Assembly (NCBI GenBank): GCA_036276695.1
Contig: DASUOI010000004.1
Coordinates: forward strand, 1 to 6,495
From: JANWLD01 sp036276695
GTDB lineage: Bacteria > Patescibacteriota > Saccharimonadia > Saccharimonadales > 2-12-FULL-41-12
DNA: 6,495 nucleotides
Reading direction: 5' to 3'
The translations under genes and the position numbers were made by a program. Positions 1 to 5,526 of this stretch are shown here, piece after piece. The notes under the pieces were generated by a model, which saw only the letters and a program-made list of their open reading frames with translations, ran no database searches and was not told where the DNA came from. Position 1 is the stretch's first letter; every line of letters begins with the position of its first letter.

Positions 1-7
1 GTGTCAT
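1..7 (-). CDS. 5' end of an unidentified minus-strand gene, running off the left edge
   Basis: Only the start is visible: on the minus strand an ATG at position 7 is followed by ACA, then the window ends. The call rests on the translation signal. A perfect AGGAGG (16-21) sits 8 bases before the ATG, with further purines upstream of it, and a TATCAT -10-like element (48-53) lies at a suitable distance further up. The product cannot be named. The gene follows the pfpI-like gene in the same orientation after a gap of 136 bases, so it may be a separate transcription unit or the next gene of a loose operon. Confidence 0.6.
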
Positions 8-15
8 AAAATTAC

Positions 16-53
16 CCTCCTCTCCTTTAATGCCGTTGGCAATTATTATGATA
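16..53 (-). promoter_or_regulatory. Ribosome binding site and candidate -10 box for the left-edge gene
   Basis: Read on the minus strand, TATCAT (53 to 48) differs from the consensus -10 box at one base and would place the transcript start near 41. AGGAGG (21 to 16) follows, with 8 bases to the ATG at 7. I could not find a convincing -35 box at 16-18 bases spacing. The ribosome binding site is solid; the promoter is tentative. Confidence 0.45.
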
Positions 54-106
54 CGGAAGTACGCCTAGTGAAGCAGTTAGGTAAGTCTTTCAAATCATAT
101 GAAAAA

Positions 107-118
107 GATAGCGCTATC
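107..118. repeat. Perfect 12-bp palindrome GATAGCGCTATC
   Basis: The sequence equals its own reverse complement over 12 bases. It lies between the stop of the pfpI-like gene (144) and the start of the left-edge gene (7). On the minus strand it is followed directly by TTTTTC, so a small hairpin (4-bp stem, GCGC loop) plus T-run could act as a weak terminator for the pfpI-like gene. The stem is short for that job, so an operator for the downstream gene is equally possible. Confidence 0.4.
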
Positions 119-143
119 AAGTTAAAAATCTAACAAAGACACT

Positions 144-674
144 TTAGATAAGTTGATTTAACATGCTGCTACTAAGCTGATTAGAATCTTTGCCGGATCT
201 GCAGGTTATAAGATTTTTATCCACAACTACAGAGCGGTTTATCCATTCTCCTCCTGCGTTTTTTATATCGTCCTTTATTTCAGGGGGGCTGGTAAGTCGC
301 CGCTCCTCTACAAGATCCGCAGAAACCAAAAGCAAAGAAGAGTAACCTGAAGCCGCTACAGGCCGACCGTTGTCAATAAAATCCACCGCCCATGCCTGGG
401 CTTTATCATTTATGCGCAGGCTTGTGGCATTGTATATACCGCCTGGCAGTACCAGGGCGTCGAAATCTTTACTGTCAGCGTCTTCTAAAAGCAGGTCTGA
501 CGTAAAAGTTTTACTCTTATCGGCGCCATTCATAGCTTGCAATTTTTTCTTACGTGCTGAGACGATAGTTACATCCGCCCTATTTTTTTTAAATAGCTTA
601 ATTGGCGCAGTCAGTTCTGACTCTTCAAAATAATCGCCAATCAATATTGCTATTTTTTTATCCATTGTGCCCAT
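144..674 (-). CDS. DJ-1/PfpI family protein with degenerate active site
   Basis: A single-domain DJ-1/PfpI (class I glutamine amidotransferase-like fold) protein of 176 residues, close to the usual family length. Visible marks are the N-terminal strand and FEESEL stretch (residues 10-21), the LVLPGG turn (74-79), the nucleophile-elbow region PVAASGYSS (105-113), LLVSADLV (115-122), and the IKDDIKNAGG block (133-142) typical of the PfpI/YhbO subfamily. Family members carry a Cys-His pair at the elbow, usually as AICHG; here the aligned residues are Gly110 and Tyr111, so cysteine-dependent activity (peptidase, deglycase or chaperone claims for the family) is unlikely. The ATG at 674 is preceded by GAGG (680-683) with 5 bases spacing; an internal ATG at 665 (MDKK) is the alternative and would shorten the protein by three residues. 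It is a soluble protein with no signal peptide, divergently oriented to the Crp/Fnr gene. The family call is firm; the function is unknown. Confidence 0.88.
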   Translation of the reverse strand: MGTMDKKIAILIGDYFEESELTAPIKLFKKNRADVTIVSARKKKLQAMNGADKSKTFTSDLLLEDADSKDFDALVLPGGIYNATSLRINDKAQAWAVDFIDNGRPVAASGYSSLLLVSADLVEERRLTSPPEIKDDIKNAGGEWINRSVVVDKNLITCRSGKDSNQLSSSMLNQLI

Positions 675-766
675 TCTTTCCTCGCATTTATTATTCAAAT
701 TTAGCGTTACGATGCTTCCGCGCATACTCCATTGCCGCGATTTCCAGCATGTACTCTTTATCAACC

Positions 767-772
767 ATTATA
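767..772 (-). promoter_or_regulatory. Candidate -10 box (TATAAT) of the pfpI-like gene
   Basis: A perfect TATAAT is read on the minus strand at 772 to 767. It predicts a transcript start near 760 and a leader of roughly 85 bases before the ATG at 674. A TTGACG lies upstream (790 to 785), but only 12 bases separate it from the -10, too few for a normal sigma70 promoter, and nothing good sits at 17 bases. A promoter that needs an activator, or overlap with an operator, would fit this layout. Confidence 0.45.
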
Positions 773-775
773 ATT

Positions 776-790
776 TTGACTTGGCGTCAA
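776..790. promoter_or_regulatory. Inverted repeat TTGAC-N5-GTCAA, possible Crp/Fnr-type operator
   Basis: The two 5-base arms are exact inverted copies around TTGGC. The site lies in the gap between the divergent pfpI-like gene and the crp/fnr-family gene, just upstream of the pfpI-side TATAAT. Its TGA...TCA core resembles sites of the CRP/FNR superfamily (TGTGA-N6-TCACA, TTGAT-N4-ATCAA), but here the TGA and TCA cores are 7 bases apart instead of 6. Autoregulation or control of the pfpI-like gene by the adjacent regulator is an inference from position and shape only. Confidence 0.4.
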
Positions 791-841
791 TGCTGTTAAA
801 TTTTTTACATAATATTTAGTAATAGCAAATATGCAGCTTCC

Positions 842-852
842 GGAGGTATAAT
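842..852 (+). promoter_or_regulatory. Ribosome binding site and overlapping TATAAT before the Crp/Fnr gene
   Basis: GGAGG (842-846) is the ribosome binding site for the ATG at 859, with a rather long 12-base spacing. It is followed directly by TATAAT (847-852). If that box works as a -10, transcription would begin at about the ATG and give a leaderless message; no -35 or extended -10 motif supports this. A weak alternative is TTTACA (804-809) with an AT-rich segment about 17 bases further on. The ribosome binding site is the safer reading. Confidence 0.4.
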
Positions 853-858
853 AAAGGT

Positions 859-1497
859 ATGAAGTCTTTGCCGCTTGTACTTCAGAAACAAATAAAATCT
901 GTTCGCATCAAAGAAATACCCAAAGGGCAGATTATATTCTATGAAGGCGACAGCCCAATGGAAGTATTTATTATTAAGGAAGGTGTTGTAAAAATTTACA
1001 ATATTGACTCCAACGGCAACGAAAAAATCCTCCACTTAGTTAGCTGTTCTGCCGTAATACCTTTTACATTCTTTACGGGTAAGAATAAACCCACGCAGTG
1101 GTTTTACAGTGCTTTGACAGACTGTGATCTTTATCTTGTTCCTCGAGAAAAACTCCAAGTTATTGTTAAGGAGAATCCGGAAGTATCTATTTATCTGATG
1201 AACTGGTTTTCCCAGGAAGTACACGAACTATTAGCCCGCCTTGACAGTCTTGGCAAAACGCATGTATCGGATAAATTGATGGCGGCGTTAAAATTCTTAG
1301 CTACACGCCACAGTATAGAGCGAAGAAGCGGATGGTCGCGCGTGATATTCCCGGTCAATCACCAGCTATTGGCTGACATGATAGGAATGACCCGAGAGAG
1401 TACTACTACTGCTATGAAAGAATTGGCCAATCATAAAATAATAAGAAATCCGCGTCTTACTATTTTAGAAATTGATGCAAAAAAACTAAATTCTTAA
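859..1497 (+). CDS. Crp/Fnr family transcriptional regulator
   Basis: A 212-residue DNA-binding regulator with the usual two-part layout. Residues about 15-115 form the cNMP-binding-like beta-roll (IPKGQIIFYEGD at 20-31, then VFIIKEGVVKIY at 36-47). A dimerisation helix runs from about 105 to 133. The winged helix-turn-helix is at 135-210, with HQLLADMIGMTRESTTTAMKEL at 168-189 covering the turn and recognition helix and RLTILEIDAKKL at 199-210 ending the wing region. Arg179 and Glu180 match the Arg-Glu pair that E. coli CRP uses to read the TGA core. The ligand pocket is not CRP-like: the expected Gly-Glu and Arg-Ser/Thr residues are missing in 63-90 (a VIPFTFF...WFYSAL segment instead), so cAMP binding is unlikely. 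There is no N-terminal cysteine cluster, so an FNR iron-sulphur sensor is also unlikely. The gene is divergent from the pfpI-like gene and may control it and itself. The inducer is unknown. Confidence 0.92.
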   Translation: MKSLPLVLQKQIKSVRIKEIPKGQIIFYEGDSPMEVFIIKEGVVKIYNIDSNGNEKILHLVSCSAVIPFTFFTGKNKPTQWFYSALTDCDLYLVPREKLQVIVKENPEVSIYLMNWFSQEVHELLARLDSLGKTHVSDKLMAALKFLATRHSIERRSGWSRVIFPVNHQLLADMIGMTRESTTTAMKELANHKIIRNPRLTILEIDAKKLNS

Positions 1498-1527
1498 AAT
1501 ATAAACGTACTATTTGTTCCAGCCTCG

Positions 1528-1558
1528 AAGCCTACTATGGGTTACTAGCTCTAGGCTT
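1528..1558. terminator. Possible bidirectional hairpin between convergent genes
   Basis: AAGCCTA (1528-1534) and TAGGCTT (1552-1558) are exact inverted repeats with a 17-base loop. They lie between the end of the Crp/Fnr gene and the end of the small gene, and the right arm includes the small gene's TAG stop. There is no proper T-run on either side, so if it terminates transcription it is a weak intrinsic terminator. No better hairpin is visible in this 53-base gap. Confidence 0.3.
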
Positions 1559-1796
1559 GTTCATTTCTATTCTCCTTTTCTAAAATTTTTTTAGCTTCCC
1601 TCATCTGCTGCTCAGAACCAGGGTTGTTCGGTGAATACACTACTCCTTCTTCGCTTTCTTCGTATACTTCACCTTTATTATCAGGGGCAGTTGGCAATCC
1701 ATCACCTCCTTTTTGCTTAATCCGGGCATTTCTAGGCTCTTCAAACAATTCATCTGCTAATCGACTTTGTTTGCTTGTATCGTTGCTATGTACCAT
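1551..1796 (-). CDS. Small charged hypothetical protein (81 aa)
   Basis: I do not recognise this protein. It is 81 residues long, very hydrophilic, rich in Glu, Lys, Asn and Gln, with Gly/Pro in the middle (GGDGLPTAPDNKG at 30-42). There is no membrane segment, signal peptide or cysteine. The C-terminal stretch (about 61-80) could form a charged helix; the rest is probably disordered. The ATG at 1796 was chosen because AAGGAGG lies directly upstream (AGGAGG at 1801-1806, 4 bases spacing) and a TATCAT -10-like box (1822-1827) lies just above it. A longer reading from ATG 1844 would start upstream of the likely transcript start and has no close ribosome binding site. It is convergent with the Crp/Fnr gene and divergent from the GH10 gene. 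The good translation signal argues for a real gene. Confidence 0.65.
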   Translation of the reverse strand: MVHSNDTSKQSRLADELFEEPRNARIKQKGGDGLPTAPDNKGEVYEESEEGVVYSPNNPGSEQQMREAKKILEKENRNEQA

Positions 1797-1821
1797 AGCC
1801 CCTCCTTTGCTTAACACTCTT

Positions 1822-1827
1822 ATGATA
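1822..1827 (-). promoter_or_regulatory. Candidate -10 box (TATCAT) of the small hypothetical gene
   Basis: TATCAT is read on the minus strand at 1827 to 1822, one base off consensus. It predicts a start near 1815, giving a leader of about 20 bases that contains the AGGAGG at 1806 to 1801. No clear -35 box is present at 17 bases. The same hexamer lies at a similar distance before the left-edge gene. Confidence 0.35.
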
Positions 1828-1914
1828 AAAAGCCTGCGACACATATTCAGTAAAATAATTAACCTCCACCTGGCAAATTTTTCATATCGGACCCCCTTGA
1901 TTTAAGTGTAGGCT

Positions 1915-1939
1915 TATGATGTTAATTAATTTTTGGAGG
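1915..1939 (+). promoter_or_regulatory. Candidate -10 box and ribosome binding site of the GH10 gene
   Basis: TATGAT (1915-1920) is one base off the consensus -10 and would start transcription near 1927. GGAGG (1935-1939) follows, 6 bases before the ATG at 1946. A TTGATT (1897-1902) is present upstream, but at 12 bases it is too close to serve as a standard -35 for this box. The ribosome binding site is convincing; the promoter is tentative. Confidence 0.4.
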
Positions 1940-1945
1940 TGTTGG

Positions 1946-3067
1946 ATGGTACTTAATTTACGCAAAGGTAAGATCTCGTATATATTATTAATTTCGATCA
2001 TATTTATACTTGCTATAGGCAGCATATTTTTTTTAAGGCCGGAACCGAATTATTCTAAAATTCCGCCTCCTGAGCTACCGGCGCCCCCTCTTAAAGAATT
2101 AGCTGAACGCCAAAATATACAAATTGGCTCGTTTGCCGCGTTGAAGTATCTTCCCGAAAGGGCTTATAGCGAAATACTATCTTCCGAATTTGAGTATGCA
2201 ATCATTGATGGCCAGCCGAACTGGAGCTTTGAAGACGGCGACTTAAGGCCTGGACCGCAGGCCTTTGACTTTAGCCGCTTTGACCAAGTCTTTGCGTTTG
2301 CCGATGATCACGATATACCGGTCCGGGTCCAGCATTATGTATGGGGAGAAGAAAAATGGCTGCCAGAGTGGTTAAAGTCCGGCAGTTATTCCAAAGAAGA
2401 ATTGCTGGACTTACTGCATGACCATATACAAACGGTAGGCACGCGCTATAAAGGCAAGGTGCGCGAGTATACTGTGGTAAACGAAGCTTTCAGCCGCAAG
2501 CTTGGCGTTAATGGGCTCAGCGACTGGTGGGGAGATAGAATCGGCGAAGAATATATAGACAAATCTTTCCGGTGGGCGCGGCAGGCTGACCCGGACAGCA
2601 TACTTATACTGAATGATTTCGGCAACGAAACAGAGAACGATGTTTCCAACGCCATGTATGATTACGTTAAGGGCGCATTAGAACGCGACGTTCCTATAGA
2701 TGCTATCGGTATGCAAATGCATCTATCAGGCGATTCTTCTCCTAAAAAAGAAGATGTCGTAAAAAACATGAATCGTTTTGCAGGTTTAGGCTTGAAGATT
2801 TATATCACGGAATTTGACGTGACAATGACCGGCCTTGATAAGCCAAAAGAAGAAGAAAATAAAATCCAAGCACAAATTTATTACGATATGCTTAGCGCCT
2901 GCCGGGAAGTCGGGCCTGAAGTATGTCCAAACTTTGGCTTGCTGGGTCTTGTAGATCGCCAAAGCTGGTATAACGGCTTAGGTATCAAAGACGCGAATCC
3001 ACTCACTTTTGAAGATGACTATACGCCTAAACCGGCATTTTTCGCCTTGCGCGATGCGCTAAAGTAG
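1946..3067 (+). CDS. Membrane-anchored GH10 family glycoside hydrolase (xylanase-like)
   Basis: A 373-residue protein. Residues 1-9 are basic, 10-30 form one hydrophobic segment without a lipobox cysteine (signal anchor or uncleaved signal), 32-50 are a proline-rich linker, and the rest is a GH10 TIM barrel facing outside. The GH10 retaining machinery is visible: acid/base Glu180 in TVVNEAF (176-182), nucleophile Glu289 in IYITEFDV (285-292), NDFGNE (223-228), and Gln257/His259 in IGMQMHL (254-260). GH10 enzymes cleave beta-1,4-xylan or related glycans. Several usual cleft residues differ: the TxENxMKW strand reads IIDGQPNWSF (86-95), the RGHTLVWH motif reads RVQHYVWG (127-134), and the WG of the last barrel strand reads LLG (332-334). 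The substrate may therefore not be plain xylan. ATG 1946 is chosen over an earlier ATG at 1916 because GGAGG (1935-1939) is correctly spaced. The gene is alone on its strand, so it is probably monocistronic. Confidence 0.85.
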   Translation: MVLNLRKGKISYILLISIIFILAIGSIFFLRPEPNYSKIPPPELPAPPLKELAERQNIQIGSFAALKYLPERAYSEILSSEFEYAIIDGQPNWSFEDGDLRPGPQAFDFSRFDQVFAFADDHDIPVRVQHYVWGEEKWLPEWLKSGSYSKEELLDLLHDHIQTVGTRYKGKVREYTVVNEAFSRKLGVNGLSDWWGDRIGEEYIDKSFRWARQADPDSILILNDFGNETENDVSNAMYDYVKGALERDVPIDAIGMQMHLSGDSSPKKEDVVKNMNRFAGLGLKIYITEFDVTMTGLDKPKEEENKIQAQIYYDMLSACREVGPEVCPNFGLLGLVDRQSWYNGLGIKDANPLTFEDDYTPKPAFFALRDALK

Positions 3068-3069
3068 AT

Positions 3070-4110
3070 TCATCTTCTGTTTGAAGCGTCGTGGATCTCA
3101 CCTACCAGCTCCTCTAGAACATCTTCAAGATAAACAACTCCCAGAACTTTTCCGGCTTTGTCTTCCACCAAGCTGATGTGAGTACCGGAACTTTGCATTT
3201 TACGCAGAGCCAACCCAAGCGACGTGTGGTCTCTGACGGAAGTTAACTTACGTATTAACTTGGCAGGGATAGGCTGCGAGTATTCCTCTTTAGACAGGTT
3301 AAGTATGTCCTTAACATGCAAATAACCTCTTAATCTTTTGTTTTTCCCAACTACAGGAAACCGCGAATATCCGGTTTTGGCTGATAGCTCTTCCAGCTGG
3401 CTGGCGGTTATCGAGACATCAATAGTAACCAGATTTTTCAGCGGCAACAGGACGGAAGTTACTTTTTGCGTTCCGAACGAAAGTGCTCCGGAAACCAGGG
3501 TTTCTTCGTCGCTGGTGATCAGACCTTCCCTGCGGGATTCTTTGACGAAACCTTCCACCTCATCCCGCGTAAAAGCGCTGGCTATTTCAGGCATGGGCTT
3601 TACGCCCAGCATTCGAATAATTTGGTTAGCAACTACATTAAATCCATTAACAATAGGCTGAAGAACCTTTACCGCTATAAGAAGCATAGGTGTAAGAGCT
3701 AAAGCTACACGGTCCGGTTTAGCAAGAGCTATATTTTTCGGCACCATCTCGCCTATAACCACATGCAGATAAACGGTTAGAGTAAGAGCTATTACAAAGG
3801 ACACCGGATGCAAGAGCAAATCCGGAATGCCTATCGCATGAAAAGGCTCTTCCAATATATGAGCTAAAACAGGCTCCGCTACCGCGCCCAGAACCAACGA
3901 GCATACAGTTATACCAAGCTGTGCTCCGGCTAACATCATCGATACATCTTCCATGCCCTTTAGAGTTGCTTTTGCTCTCCTGGAACCGCCATGAGCTTTT
4001 ATCTCAATACTGCTGCGCCTGGCCGAGATAAGTCCGAACTCCGCCCCGACAAAAAAAGCATTACCGAGCAAAGCCGTTAAACCAATCAGGAGGCCGATTT
4101 CTATACCCAT
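3070..4110 (-). CDS. CNNM/hemolysin-C family membrane protein, short form without CorC domain
   Basis: A 346-residue integral membrane protein. The CNNM transmembrane domain (DUF21) occupies about 1-190, with motifs AEFGLISARRSS (23-34), GAQLGIT (62-68), GAVAEP (75-80) and GEMVPKNIALAKP (120-132). A CBS pair occupies about 215-340, with FPVV at 251-254 and YLEDVLEELVGEI at 327-339. The protein ends right after the second CBS domain and lacks the C-terminal CorC_HlyC domain of its upstream partner. Its CBS region is also less canonical: LLPLKNL replaces the usual MTPR motif, and EDKAGKVLGVV replaces the DEFGGTDGVV loop. CNNM/CorC proteins are linked to Mg2+ and divalent-cation export or homeostasis. 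The start codon shares one base with the stop of the upstream gene (TGATG), and AAGGAG (4119-4124) sits 8 bases upstream inside that gene, so translation is probably coupled. Its stop lies 2 bases from the convergent GH10 stop. Confidence 0.9.
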   Translation of the reverse strand: MGIEIGLLIGLTALLGNAFFVGAEFGLISARRSSIEIKAHGGSRRAKATLKGMEDVSMMLAGAQLGITVCSLVLGAVAEPVLAHILEEPFHAIGIPDLLLHPVSFVIALTLTVYLHVVIGEMVPKNIALAKPDRVALALTPMLLIAVKVLQPIVNGFNVVANQIIRMLGVKPMPEIASAFTRDEVEGFVKESRREGLITSDEETLVSGALSFGTQKVTSVLLPLKNLVTIDVSITASQLEELSAKTGYSRFPVVGKNKRLRGYLHVKDILNLSKEEYSQPIPAKLIRKLTSVRDHTSLGLALRKMQSSGTHISLVEDKAGKVLGVVYLEDVLEELVGEIHDASNRR

Positions 4111-5450
4111 CAGAAATTCTCCTTGTCTTTAACGATTCTCACGGATATTTCGTCGATTCTGTTGTTATCCATGCCCTCAACCTTCAGCTCTACACTGCAA
4201 GCCTCGTTGTCTTCATTCCTTCCGGCTATCAGTACCTTGTCCCCTTTTTCGGGGATTTTTTTAAGGCGGTCTGTCACTAATCCGGCAATAGTCTCAAAGT
4301 CATCTTCGTCAGGCAAGAGTATGCCAAGCTCTTCGCTGATTTCATCCGGCCTTAACAGCCCAGACAATATCCATCTGTTCCGCCCCTTTTTAATTATCGG
4401 TATTTCTGTCTTATCATCATGTTCATCATGAAGTTCACCGACAATTTCTTCAATCAGATCCTCTATGGCAACCACTCCATCGGTTCCACCGAACTCGTCT
4501 ATTACAACGGCCAGCTGCATCCCGCTTTTTTTGAGAGAGTTCAATAAAGGGTCCAGCTCAATATTTGAAGGTACCATAACTGGGGCGTCCATTATCTTTG
4601 AAACTTTAGTGTTGTTTCGCTTATTCATCGGTATGCCCACCGCTTTTTTGATATGGACTATGCCTACTATGTTGTCTATATCTTTTTTGTAAACTGGAAA
4701 TTTAGAATGGCCGGAGGATTTTGATACATCAATAACTTTACTCACCGGGTCTTCACTGCTCACTGCCGACATTTGAACTCTGGGCGTCATTACGTCTAAG
4801 GCTGTTTGATCACCGAAAGATAAAGATCTCTCAACCATCTGGGCGGTGTCTTTGGGCAATGTTCCTTTCTCGGCCGATCTTCTTACGAGCGAAGATAGTT
4901 CATCAGCCGAACGCGCCGAAGCCAATTCTTCCTGGGGCTCAACCCCTATTTTTTTGAGGATAAAATTGGCGCTTCCGTTCAGAATTTTTATCGGACGAGC
5001 CATAAAAGCGCTGAAATTGCGCTGAAATTTCTGGCTGTAACGTGCAGTTTTAAGCGGTTTGGCTATAGCTAGGTTTTTTGGCACGAGCTCTCCAAAAATC
5101 ATAGTTACTATGGTTGCTATGGTTATTCCCAGCACAATAGATATTGAAGTAAGCGCAGCCCCTTCCATGCCTACAGAACCCAGCGGACCTCTTAGTAGCG
5201 CGGACAATGAAGGCTCAGCTAAGAAACCTATCCCAAGGTTGGTTATGGTTATACCTACTTGAGCGCCGGATAGTTGAGAAGAAAGCGTCTTTAGCGCCTC
5301 CTCTACCCCTTTGGCTTTGCGGTCGCCTTTTTTTGCCAGTTGTTCTACCGATGACCTGTTTACAGCTATCAAAGAGAATTCTGCCGCGACAAACATCCCG
5401 CAAGCCAATACCAGCAGGATTGAGATTATTAAGAATGCCAATTCAAGCAA
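4110..5450 (-). CDS. CNNM/CorC family membrane protein, full-length form
   Basis: A 446-residue protein with the complete family layout. The CNNM transmembrane domain (DUF21) is at 1 to about 195, with AAEFSLIAVNRSSVEQLA at 22-39, GAQVGIT at 62-68, GFLAEP at 75-80 and GELVPKNLAIAKP at 120-132. The CBS pair is at about 215-340, with MTPR at 221-224, SKFPVY at 249-254 and DEFGGTDGVVAIEDLIEEIVGE at 318-339. A CorC_HlyC domain follows at about 355-442. The family acts in the cytoplasmic membrane in Mg2+/divalent-cation efflux or homeostasis; the older name 'hemolysin' is misleading. The start is TTG at 5450: a perfect AGGAGG (5460-5465) lies 9 bases upstream, an in-frame TAG comes just above it, and the first internal Met (residue 19) would remove the first membrane helix. 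It is first in a two-gene operon with the short CNNM gene. The pairing of about 450 and 345 residues resembles Rv1842c-Rv1841c of Mycobacterium tuberculosis. A promoter is visible upstream. Confidence 0.93.
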   Translation of the reverse strand: MLELAFLIISILLVLACGMFVAAEFSLIAVNRSSVEQLAKKGDRKAKGVEEALKTLSSQLSGAQVGITITNLGIGFLAEPSLSALLRGPLGSVGMEGAALTSISIVLGITIATIVTMIFGELVPKNLAIAKPLKTARYSQKFQRNFSAFMARPIKILNGSANFILKKIGVEPQEELASARSADELSSLVRRSAEKGTLPKDTAQMVERSLSFGDQTALDVMTPRVQMSAVSSEDPVSKVIDVSKSSGHSKFPVYKKDIDNIVGIVHIKKAVGIPMNKRNNTKVSKIMDAPVMVPSNIELDPLLNSLKKSGMQLAVVIDEFGGTDGVVAIEDLIEEIVGELHDEHDDKTEIPIIKKGRNRWILSGLLRPDEISEELGILLPDEDDFETIAGLVTDRLKKIPEKGDKVLIAGRNEDNEACSVELKVEGMDNNRIDEISVRIVKDKENF

Positions 5451-5503
5451 CTGCTTTTTCCTCCTGGCCTGCTACCAACTTTAAATTTTTCTGTAACTTT
5501 GTT

Positions 5504-5517
5504 TCAAGCTTGATCAA
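5504..5517. repeat. Two overlapping palindromes just after the CNNM promoter
   Basis: TCAAGCTTGA (5504-5513) and TTGATCAA (5510-5517) are both perfect palindromes and share four bases. Relative to the transcript start predicted near 5520 they lie at about +4 to +17, where a repressor operator often sits. No regulator is identified, and chance occurrence in AT-rich DNA is possible. Confidence 0.3.
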
Positions 5518-5526
5518 TACCATCTA

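Noticed and set aside
2..133. Plus-strand open frame of 43 codons ending in TAA at 131-133, which could be the tail of a gene entering from the left.
   Set aside because: It overlaps a minus-strand AGGAGG plus ATG start that is much stronger evidence, its sequence matches no family I know, and 43 open codons can occur by chance.
675..764. A longer N-terminus for the pfpI-like protein from a TTG at 764.
   Set aside because: The extra residues do not resemble the family, which starts just before the DKKIAILIGD strand, and the ATG at 674 has a properly placed GAGG.
691..768. A 25-codon minus-strand reading frame (ATG at 768) upstream of the pfpI-like gene, a possible leader peptide.
   Set aside because: It has no ribosome binding site, and its ATG overlaps the TATAAT box, so it would not be in the transcript made from that box.
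1797..1844. A longer N-terminus for the small hypothetical protein from ATG 1844.
   Set aside because: The nearest GGAGG is about 18 bases from that ATG, and the -10-like box at 1822-1827 lies inside the extension; ATG 1796 has an adjacent AAGGAGG.
1916..1945. A longer GH10 N-terminus from ATG 1916.
   Set aside because: The extension contains the GGAGG that serves ATG 1946, and the signal-anchor layout (basic residues, then a hydrophobic stretch) starts naturally at 1946.
3338..3702. Plus-strand open frames opposite the CNNM genes, here and at 4123-4692 and 5059-5527.
   Set aside because: They lie antisense to well-supported genes with clear domains, lack ribosome binding sites and resemble no family.
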